NCBI GenBank assembly: GCA_021789565.1
Contig: JAJYJL010000161.1
Location: forward strand, 1-10,257
From: Acidobacteriota bacterium
GTDB taxonomy: Bacteria > Acidobacteriota > Terriglobia > UBA7540
Direction: 5' to 3'
Length of the DNA: 10,257 bases
Shown: piece after piece, positions 1 to 6,041 of the stretch
Position numbering within the stretch: the stretch's first letter is position 1
How the letters are laid out: every line of letters starts with the position of its first letter
Notes under the pieces: model-generated
Database searches by the model: none
Seen by the model: the letters and a program-made list of their open reading frames with translations, nothing else
What the model was told of the DNA's origin: nothing
Translations under genes and position numbers: made by a program

Positions 1-1
1 G

Positions 2-2143
2 GGGCGGCGGCTTTTTGTGATCCACGCTGCGCGCACGCTGGCCTACAAGGAAGGCGGCTCCACAGTGCTGAAAGACGTCTACGTGGAGTACTTCGGGCAG
101 TCAGGAAAGCGGTACGACATCCTCAGAACTCCGGAGGGAATGTACAACCCGGCGACGGGAAACCTCTCCACCCCCGGCGATGTTAAACTCGCGCTGAACG
201 CCTCGCCCGGCATGCTGGTGGACGCAGCCGCCAAATCCGGACAACACATCAATCACTTGCCCGCCGACGCGGATGCAGGGCGCCTGCCTGTGTATATCAG
301 GACTTCAAAGGTGGCTTCCTCCGATGACGGCACGCAACTTGAGAGCAACACTCCGGTGCGGTTTCATCTGGGGGACGTTTCCGGGTCAGCGCGCGGGGTG
401 ATCTACGGCAGCGAAAAGGGAGAAATTATCCTGAAGCAGGACGTGCAGGCAACGTTCCAGTCTGCAGGGGGCGCGCAACCGAGCCTGCCCATCGAAATTT
501 CGGCCAGCCGCCTTCGCTATGCCGGACCGGCCGAAGGTGTGCAACTGTGGGGACCGGTAAAAGTGCATCAGGGCGCCCGAACGGTTGCCGCAAGCCAGGG
601 CTCGATATCACTGAACGCTCAGAACCGCATTACCGAAGTTCTGTTGAAAGGCCACGCGCACGCTTTGGATAGGACACGGGACGGGCAGGTGAAGTTGCAG
701 TCCGATGTGCTCCGGGGCCATCTTGATCCTGCGACCAGCCGGCTCAGCAAGCTGGTGGCCGCGGGGCATGTGCGCGGCGAGTCCACGCAAGGCGGAGCGC
801 TGAGCAAGTTGGATGCGCACGAAGTCGTCTTGAATTTTGATTCTGCCACGCACGTCCCTTCCAACGGCGTAGCCATGGGCCAGGTTCATCTGACGATTGC
901 GCAGTCACAGGGCGCGCAGGCTGACTCTTCACCATCGCGGACCCCGGGAGGGAAGATTGCGAAGGAAGACCTTGCAACTGAAAAGCTTCTGTTTTCTTTT
1001 CGCCCCAATGGGAAGAACCTCAAAGAGGCTGAAACGGCGGGTCCCGGAACGCTGATTCTCTATCCTCAAAGCGCAACGGCCGGAGACCGCACGGTGACTG
1101 CGGCCAGGTTCTTCATGGACTTTGATTCCGCAAGCCATCTCGAGCGGTTTCGGGGAACAGGTGGGACCAGGATCGTCTTCGCGCCGCCTGCGAACTCCGG
1201 GAAGCAGACCGCGGCGGTTACCACCGCACGCGAGATGGTGGCGGACTTTGAGCCGGCGACGGAAGTGGTGCAATCGGTAGAGCAAAACGGGGACTTCCAT
1301 TTTCAGAACGGAACGATCGAGGCGAAAGCCGAGCGGGCCCGGGACGTTGTGCGCGAGCAGAAGCTGATCCTCACCGGGCACCCGGAGATTTGGGATTCGA
1401 GCACGCGGGCGCGCGCCAGCCAGATCGTGATTCTGCTGGCTTCTGACACGGCAGAAGGAACCGGAGGCGTCCACGCCATCCACACGGATCCGCGGGATCC
1501 CTCGGCGCCTCCGATCAACGTGGTTGCTTATCGCATGGTTGCTGACCGCCGCAGCCAGGTGGTCCACTACGAAGGCCACGTTCGCGCCTGGCGGGGAACC
1601 GATGTGGTGGAGTCGCCGTCGCTGGACGTTTACCGGAATGAACGGCGCGTGAGCACCAATTCCCGGGTGGTCACATCTCACCTGCAGCCGGCGCCGGCCG
1701 GGACCGATGAACATAAGGGAAGGGCCTCCAGCCCCAGACCTCTCACCATCCGGGCGGACCGGCTGGATTATCTGGATGCGGGCCGAAAGGCGCGCTATGC
1801 CGGAAATGTTGAACTCATCACGGAAGACATGAAAATTGACGCGGACCGGCTGGACGTTTATTTTTCATCCGGCGGGAAGCAGGCGGACTCCGAAGTGGAA
1901 CGCGCCGTGGCCCAGGGACACGTGAAGATTGTGCAGCCCATGCGTTATGCTAAGGGAGAGAACGCCGTCTATAACGCGCAGACGGGAGAAGTTGTGATGA
2001 CCGGAGGACCACCGACGGTCTATGACTCGGATCGAGGATCGATAACAGGGCAACGTTTGACATTCTATATTCACAATGACAGGTTGCTCGTTGAAGGGAA
2101 AGCGGGTTCCCCTGTCGTTTCCAGACACACTGTCGCACAGTGA
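2..2143 (+). CDS. Large LptC/LptA-like (OstA) LPS-transport protein, 5' partial
   Basis: Probable periplasmic component of the Lpt system, forming the beta-jellyroll path that carries LPS from the inner membrane to the outer membrane. The reading frame is open to the left edge, so the real start and any signal anchor lie outside the window; the GTG at 17 is only the first start-like codon. Numbering residues from that GTG (708 in total), residues 1-60 look like LptC, with a 'VYVEYFG' strand and a 'YNPATG...GDVKL' turn. Residues 574-695 look like an LptA/OstA domain, with ADRLDY (580-585) and ADRLDV (609-614) strands, AQGHVKI and VYNAQTGEV. Between them are several degenerate copies of an OstA-like unit (about 198, 235, 273, 368 and 410). 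E. coli LptA and LptC are each under 200 residues, so this is a fusion-like or expanded form. lptB starts six bases after the stop, which supports the Lpt role. Family assignment is firm; the exact LptC versus LptA label is not. Confidence 0.85.
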   Translation, partial: GRRLFVIHAARTLAYKEGGSTVLKDVYVEYFGQSGKRYDILRTPEGMYNPATGNLSTPGDVKLALNASPGMLVDAAAKSGQHINHLPADADAGRLPVYIRTSKVASSDDGTQLESNTPVRFHLGDVSGSARGVIYGSEKGEIILKQDVQATFQSAGGAQPSLPIEISASRLRYAGPAEGVQLWGPVKVHQGARTVAASQGSISLNAQNRITEVLLKGHAHALDRTRDGQVKLQSDVLRGHLDPATSRLSKLVAAGHVRGESTQGGALSKLDAHEVVLNFDSATHVPSNGVAMGQVHLTIAQSQGAQADSSPSRTPGGKIAKEDLATEKLLFSFRPNGKNLKEAETAGPGTLILYPQSATAGDRTVTAARFFMDFDSASHLERFRGTGGTRIVFAPPANSGKQTAAVTTAREMVADFEPATEVVQSVEQNGDFHFQNGTIEAKAERARDVVREQKLILTGHPEIWDSSTRARASQIVILLASDTAEGTGGVHAIHTDPRDPSAPPINVVAYRMVADRRSQVVHYEGHVRAWRGTDVVESPSLDVYRNERRVSTNSRVVTSHLQPAPAGTDEHKGRASSPRPLTIRADRLDYLDAGRKARYAGNVELITEDMKIDADRLDVYFSSGGKQADSEVERAVAQGHVKIVQPMRYAKGENAVYNAQTGEVVMTGGPPTVYDSDRGSITGQRLTFYIHNDRLLVEGKAGSPVVSRHTVAQ
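2128..2142 (+). other. Perfect inverted repeat over the OstA-gene stop, just before lptB
   Basis: CACTGT-CGC-ACAGTG is a 6-bp perfect stem with a three-base loop. Its 3' arm covers the first two bases of the stop codon of the upstream gene and ends seven bases before the lptB ATG. No good Shine-Dalgarno lies between them. In mRNA it could shape translational coupling between the two genes. It has no T-tract, so it is not a canonical terminator. The function is inferred and the repeat could be chance. Confidence 0.35.
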
Positions 2144-2149
2144 GCAAAG

Positions 2150-2878
2150 ATGCATACCCTCTCCACGATTGACCTGACGAAGGCCTACAAAGGCCGCAAG
2201 GTTGTTGACAACATCAGCCTGACCATTGCCCAGGGCGAAGTTGTCGGCCTGCTGGGCCCCAACGGTGCAGGCAAGACAACCACCTTCTATATCGTTGTCG
2301 GCCTGGTCAGCCCGGACTCGGGACAGGTGGTCCTCGACGCGACGGACATCACGGGGTATCCGATGTATTTGAGGGCGAGGAGCGGGATCAGCTACCTGCC
2401 CCAGGAGCCTTCGATCTTTCGCAAGCTGACGGTGGAAGAAAACATTCTTGCCGTTCTGGAAACGCTCCCGCTCAGTGCGCATCAACGGCGCGAGCGCCTC
2501 GAGGAATTGCTGGAAGACCTTGGTTTGCAGCCCGTCAGGCGAAGCCACGGGTATCTGCTTTCCGGCGGCGAGAGGCGGCGGGTGGAAATTGCACGTTCCC
2601 TCGTGATCTCACCATCGTTTATACTTCTGGATGAGCCCTTTTCCGGGATCGATCCTTTAACCGTCCTGGATATCCAGGAAATTATCGTCCGGTTGAAGGA
2701 AAGCGGGATCGGGGTATTGGTCACAGATCACAACGTGCGCGAAACACTGCGAGTGACGGACCGTGCCTACATCATCAACAACGGCAGAATTTTCCGGAGC
2801 GGCTCTCCGGAAGAGCTTGGAAACGACGTGGAAGTCAAGAGAATCTATCTCGGTGATAATTTTAAGCTGGTAGTCTGA
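2150..2878 (+). CDS. lptB: LPS export ABC transporter ATP-binding protein LptB
   Basis: Cytoplasmic ATPase that, in known systems, works as a dimer with LptF and LptG to extract LPS from the inner membrane and drive it along the Lpt bridge. At 242 residues it matches the usual length (E. coli about 241). Visible motifs are Walker [10 protein letters not shown] (36-44), Q-loop YLPQEPSIF (82-90), signature LSGGE (137-141), Walker B FILLDEP (157-163) and the switch histidine in TDHNVRETL (His194). The LptB-typical ending [10 protein letters not shown] is present. The ATG lies six bases after the stop of the OstA/LptC-like gene and has no strong Shine-Dalgarno, so coupling to upstream translation is likely. 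The stop overlaps the rpoN start (TGATG). lptF and lptG are not in the window. The long C-terminal VRETL motif and the context separate it from generic ABC ATPases such as LivF. Confidence 0.97.
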   Translation: MHTLSTIDLTKAYKGRKVVDNISLTIAQGEVVGLLGPNGAGKTTTFYIVVGLVSPDSGQVVLDATDITGYPMYLRARSGISYLPQEPSIFRKLTVEENILAVLETLPLSAHQRRERLEELLEDLGLQPVRRSHGYLLSGGERRRVEIARSLVISPSFILLDEPFSGIDPLTVLDIQEIIVRLKESGIGVLVTDHNVRETLRVTDRAYIINNGRIFRSGSPEELGNDVEVKRIYLGDNFKLVV

Positions 2879-4332
2879 TGGGCGGAACTCAACCCAGAAT
2901 CGGCCTGAACCTGAAGGTGGCGCAAAAGCAGGTGCTGACGCCCGGCCTGGTCCAGATGGTCAGCGTGCTGGCCCTGAACAGGCTGGAACTGCGCGAGATG
3001 ATCAATGAGGAAATGATCGCCAACCCCGTCCTCGAAGAGGTCCCTGAAGATCTGCCCTCGATGGATGAAGTTGCTCAGAAGGCCGAGGCCAGCGGCGCCG
3101 CGGAGTTGAAGCCCAGCGAGGGCCCGGCAGAAAACGGAAACCGCGACTCCTTTGAGGAGATTGATTTCGGGTCCTTTTTCCGGGACTACCTGGATCCGGG
3201 ATTCAAAGCTCCCGCTGGCGAAGTCTACGAGAAAACGTCCTTCGAAAACTTCCTCTCCCAGCCCTCGTCGTTAGCGGACCATCTGGACTGGCAGTTGAGC
3301 GTTTCCAAGTGCACCCAGGCGGTGCGGAGCGCGGCGGAATCCATTATTGGGAACCTCAACGAAGACGGATACCTGACCACCACCGTGGAAGAGATTGCCC
3401 GGACCGGAGGCCACGAACAGTGCGATGTTGAGGCTGCGCTGGCGCTGGTGCAGGAGTTTGATCCCCTGGGGGTGGCTGCCAGGGATGTGCGCGAATGCCT
3501 GCTGATTCAACTCCGAAATATGGCCCCTGAAAGCAGCCTCCCGGTACAGATTGTTTCCGACCACCTGAAACTCGTCCAGAACAAACATTATCGCGAAATT
3601 GCCCGCGCGCTTGACCGGCCCGTACAGGCCGTGGAGAAAGCCATCGACCTCATCCGCACGCTCGACCCCCGGCCGGGCCAGCGCTACAACAAGTCGCAGC
3701 CCCAGTTGATTGAGCCGGACGTTTATATTGTGAAGACCAGCAATGGTTATGAAATCCGCCTGAACGAGGACGGGCTGCCTCAGTTACGTCTGAGCCGGCA
3801 CTACCGGCGGCTGCTCGCGGACGGGGCCGCCACCCGCGAAGTACGAAGCTATGTGAAGGAGAAGTGCAATTCCGCGCTTCAGCTCATTAAGAATATCGAG
3901 CAGCGCAAGCATACGATTGCGCGCGTGTGCGAATCCATTATTCGGCGGCAGGAGGAATTCCTTGAGAAGGGCATCGACTTTCTGCGGCCGATGATGATCA
4001 AAGAGGTGGCGGAAGAAGTCGGCGTCCACCCTTCCACGGTCAGCCGCGCGGTCGCCAACAAATACGCCCACACGCCGCAGGGTGTCTTCGAGCTCCGCTA
4101 TTTCTTTTCCGAATCCGTCCAGGGGCCGCGGGGGGGAAACACCTCGCTGATCCGCTTGAAACGGATTGTGAAGAAGATGATTGACGAAGAAGACGCCGCC
4201 CATCCGCTTACCGACGAAAGCATCATGCGCCGCCTGCGGGAACAGGGTTTCAACGTGACCCGCCGGACCGTGGCAAAATACCGTGAAGATTTGAAGATTC
4301 CCAGTACGCACCAGCGCCGGGTCAAGGGATGA
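2878..4332 (+). CDS. rpoN: RNA polymerase sigma-54 factor
   Basis: Alternative sigma factor that directs RNA polymerase to -24/-12 promoters and needs an AAA+ enhancer-binding activator to open them. At 484 residues it is of normal length. The regions appear in order: region I with the glutamine- and leucine-rich 'LNLKVAQKQVLTPGLVQMV' helix and a NPVLEE end (11-54), an acidic region II linker (about 55-115), the core-binding domain (about 120-310), a helix-turn-helix containing VAEEVGVHPSTVSRAV (377-392), and the RpoN box TRRTVAKYRE (461-470; usually ARRTVAKYRE). The start shares its A with the lptB stop (TGATG) and no clear Shine-Dalgarno precedes it, so translational coupling to lptB is likely. 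lptB-rpoN-hpf is a widely conserved order in Gram-negative bacteria. No activator gene is in the window. Confidence 0.97.
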   Translation: MGGTQPRIGLNLKVAQKQVLTPGLVQMVSVLALNRLELREMINEEMIANPVLEEVPEDLPSMDEVAQKAEASGAAELKPSEGPAENGNRDSFEEIDFGSFFRDYLDPGFKAPAGEVYEKTSFENFLSQPSSLADHLDWQLSVSKCTQAVRSAAESIIGNLNEDGYLTTTVEEIARTGGHEQCDVEAALALVQEFDPLGVAARDVRECLLIQLRNMAPESSLPVQIVSDHLKLVQNKHYREIARALDRPVQAVEKAIDLIRTLDPRPGQRYNKSQPQLIEPDVYIVKTSNGYEIRLNEDGLPQLRLSRHYRRLLADGAATREVRSYVKEKCNSALQLIKNIEQRKHTIARVCESIIRRQEEFLEKGIDFLRPMMIKEVAEEVGVHPSTVSRAVANKYAHTPQGVFELRYFFSESVQGPRGGNTSLIRLKRIVKKMIDEEDAAHPLTDESIMRRLREQGFNVTRRTVAKYREDLKIPSTHQRRVKG

Positions 4333-4368
4333 ACAAGCCTGCCGCATCGTCCATTCAAAAAACGTTAC

Positions 4369-4375
4369 AAGGAGG
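4369..4375 (+). promoter_or_regulatory. Strong Shine-Dalgarno setting the hpf start
   Basis: AAGGAGG sits seven bases before the ATG at 4383. An alternative in-frame ATG at 4329 overlaps the rpoN stop and would add 18 residues that do not resemble the HPF N-terminus, so this site decides the start. It is the strongest ribosome binding site in the window. Confidence 0.85.
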
Positions 4376-4382
4376 TGCTGTT

Positions 4383-4919
4383 ATGGATGTTGATTTCACA
4401 GGCCGCCAGGTGAATGTGACGGCCGAGCTTCGGGAATATACTCACCAGCGCCTTAGAAAACTGGGCAAGCTTCTGCCGGGCAATCCCAAGTTGCATGTCA
4501 TCCTGGCGGCAGAAAAGCGAGGCCGCACGGCCGAAATCACCGCCACCTTTCGTGACCAGCGGCTGGTGAGCGTTATGGAAGCGGGCGACAATCGAGGCGC
4601 CATCAAGGGAGCGCTCGACAAGCTGGAGCGCCAGGCGGTCCGTCGCCTGGCGAGGAGGCGCGCAAAGAAGCGGCGCCCCAAACCGACTTCAAATATTACC
4701 CTGAACGTTTTCCAGAGCAGCCGGGCGGACCATGAAGAACGCGTGGCCATCGAATCGGAGCGGCTGCCGGTGAAGCCCATGACGCTTGAAGAAGCGATCG
4801 AATCCCTCAGCGCGGTGAAGAACGGGCTGGTGGTCTTTCGCAACTCTGAGAGCGAACGCGTGAATGTGGTCTACCAGCGCCCTGACGGGAAACTGGGCTT
4901 GATTGAGCCCGAATCGTAA
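4383..4919 (+). CDS. hpf: Ribosome hibernation-promoting factor, long form
   Basis: Stationary-phase ribosome inactivator. Long-form HPFs bind in the 30S decoding region and dimerise 70S ribosomes into 100S particles through a C-terminal domain. With the ATG at 4383 the product is 178 residues, normal for the long form. Residues 1-95 are the S30AE fold, beginning MDVDFTGRQVNVTAELREY. A very basic linker follows (87-100, RRLARRRAKKRRPK). Residues 128-176 are the C-terminal dimerisation domain, with the diagnostic KPMTLEEAI, LVVFRNSES, NVVYQRPDGK and LGLIEP strings. It lies 50 bases after rpoN, as in many bacteria. In gamma-Proteobacteria ptsN usually follows next, but here it does not. The strong Shine-Dalgarno contrasts with the weak ones of lptB and rpoN, suggesting more product per message. 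Confidence 0.95.
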   Translation: MDVDFTGRQVNVTAELREYTHQRLRKLGKLLPGNPKLHVILAAEKRGRTAEITATFRDQRLVSVMEAGDNRGAIKGALDKLERQAVRRLARRRAKKRRPKPTSNITLNVFQSSRADHEERVAIESERLPVKPMTLEEAIESLSAVKNGLVVFRNSESERVNVVYQRPDGKLGLIEPES

Positions 4920-5091
4920 GGACCGGAAATAGCACGCAAATTGTATGGCGCATCCCTCGCGGTTCTTGCGATGTGCGCGAAGAATACGGCGCTGAGCCTG
5001 TGCCTTAGACACTCTGGGTCATTGCTTTTTGACACCCGGCGGCGGAGTTTCGTGAAGCCGGGACCCTGTGCTGCCCGGTTGCGTGGTGCGC
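4920..5091 (+). other. Non-coding gap hpf-rapZ with candidate RNA hairpins
   Basis: I see no convincing gene in these 172 bases. Three possible stems were found by eye. TTCTTGCG (4963-4970) pairs with CGC-g-AAGAA (4976-4984) with one bulged G and a five-base loop. CCCGGC (5035-5040) pairs with GCCGGG (5057-5062). The same GCCGGG could instead pair with CCCGGT (5074-5079), which excludes the previous stem. The region occupies the place where other bacteria have ptsN or hprK. It could be a structured leader of rapZ or plain spacer. No T-rich terminator tract follows any stem. Confidence 0.35.
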
Positions 5092-5988
5092 ATGAAGAAA
5101 TCCCATCCCAGGAAAACAGGGACCCGCCGGCTGGTGGTCATCACGGGTCTCAGCGGCTCGGGCAAAGCCTCAGCGCTGAAGGCTTTTGAGGACCTGGGCT
5201 ACTACTGCGTTGACAACCTTCCGATCGGACTGATCCCCAAGTTTGCCGACATGTGCGCAGTGCCCGGAAGCCACATCCCGCGTTCGGCCGTGGTGGTGGA
5301 TATCCGCGAAGGCGAAGCCCTCAGCCAGCTTCCAGTTACCTATCAGCGGCTGGACCGCGACGGTCTTAAAGTGGCGCTGGTTTTTCTCGAGGCTTCCGAT
5401 GAGTCGCTGATCCAGAGATTTGAAGAGACCCGCCGTCCCCATCCCCTGGGCCGCGACCTGCCGGTGCGGGAAGGAGTCCGCCTCGAGCGAACTCTGCTCA
5501 AGCCCATGCGCAAGCTTGCCGACACTGTAATCGATACCAGCCGGATGAATGTGCACGAACTGCGCCAGTTGATTCAGGACAGGTTTGGAGGCCGCAAGCG
5601 CAAGACCATGCTGATTTCCGTCCTGTCATTCGGCTTTAAACACGGGGTACCGCAGGATGCTGACCTGGTTTTCGATGTCCGCTTCCTGCCCAACCCCAAC
5701 TACGTGACCAGTCTGCGTGAAAAGTCGGGGCAGGACCCTGAAGTGAGGGAGTACGTGGAGTCACAAGTCCAAACCAGCGAATTGATCAGCCGGCTTTCCG
5801 ACCTCCTCCTGTTCCTGCTGCCCCAATACGTCCGCGAGGGCAAAAGTTATCTGACCATTGCCATCGGCTGCACCGGAGGACGGCATCGGTCTGTGGCCAT
5901 TGCCGAGCTTATCGGCAGTCTCCTGGAAGAAGAGGGCTACAAGGTCAGGCTGTCACATCGCGATCTCCGCAAGAACCACGCGGCCTGA
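5092..5988 (+). CDS. rapZ: RapZ-family P-loop, RNA-binding regulator
   Basis: Member of the RapZ/YvcJ family. In E. coli, RapZ binds small RNAs GlmY and GlmZ and presents GlmZ to RNase E, tuning glucosamine-6-phosphate synthase; whether those RNAs exist here is unknown. From ATG 5092 the product is 298 residues, close to the family norm (about 285-300). The N-terminal half has GLSGSGKA (19-26) followed by the family string FEDLGYYCVDNLP (32-44) and a VVVDIREG strand (67-74). The C-terminal half has SFGFKHGVP (179-187), DVRFLPNPNY (195-204) and GCTGGRHRSV (259-268). The residue after the P-loop lysine is Ala, where Ser or Thr is expected. Start choice is uncertain: GTG codons at 5068, 5083 and 5086 are in frame and none has a good Shine-Dalgarno; 5092 is the only ATG and gives a normal N-terminus. 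Confidence 0.93.
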   Translation: MKKSHPRKTGTRRLVVITGLSGSGKASALKAFEDLGYYCVDNLPIGLIPKFADMCAVPGSHIPRSAVVVDIREGEALSQLPVTYQRLDRDGLKVALVFLEASDESLIQRFEETRRPHPLGRDLPVREGVRLERTLLKPMRKLADTVIDTSRMNVHELRQLIQDRFGGRKRKTMLISVLSFGFKHGVPQDADLVFDVRFLPNPNYVTSLREKSGQDPEVREYVESQVQTSELISRLSDLLLFLLPQYVREGKSYLTIAIGCTGGRHRSVAIAELIGSLLEEEGYKVRLSHRDLRKNHAA

Positions 5989-5999
5989 AGGCAGGGATG

Positions 6000-6018
6000 G
6001 ACGGCGCCGTCTGATCAG
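6000..6018. repeat. Two abutting palindromes between rapZ and the ROK kinase
   Basis: GACGGCGCCGTC (6000-6011) is a perfect 12-base palindrome. CTGATCAG (6011-6018) is a perfect 8-base palindrome sharing one base with it. They sit in a 53-base gap, 24 bases before the next start codon. They could be an operator for a dimeric regulator or part of an RNA structure. There is no T-tract. Both are short enough to occur by chance in G+C-rich DNA. Confidence 0.3.
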
Positions 6019-6025
6019 ATGTGTC

Positions 6026-6039
6026 AGGAGATTCTCTCC
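6026..6039 (+). promoter_or_regulatory. Shine-Dalgarno of the ROK kinase, inside a small hairpin
   Basis: AGGAG (6026-6030) is the ribosome binding site for ATG 6042, with an 11-base spacing that is slightly long. GGAGA (6027-6031) can pair perfectly with TCTCC (6035-6039) across a TTC loop, which would hide most of the site in the mRNA. The site favours the ATG at 6042 over the GTG at 6021, which has nothing comparable upstream. Confidence 0.55.
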
Positions 6040-6041
6040 AA

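Noticed and set aside
929..1714. Open frame on the - strand (261 codons) opposite the OstA/LptC-like gene
   Set aside because: Low-complexity, Arg/His/Pro-rich translation typical of a shadow frame, with no family resemblance. The + strand frame is supported by OstA motifs and by lptB next to it.
4946..4960. Sigma-54 promoter-like sequence TGGCGCATCCCTCGC before rapZ
   Set aside because: The GG and GC are correctly spaced, but the -12 part has CGC where TTGC is expected and the -24 part has one mismatch. Weak matches like this are expected by chance in 10 kb of G+C-rich DNA.
5029..5057. TTGACA at 5029-5034 as a -35 box for rapZ
   Set aside because: No acceptable -10 hexamer lies 16-18 bases downstream; that region is G+C-rich.
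4941..5189. Small + strand frame (82 codons) in the hpf-rapZ gap
   Set aside because: It begins with TTG without a Shine-Dalgarno, has no recognisable similarity to PtsN, HPr or HprK, and its 3' third overlaps rapZ in another frame.
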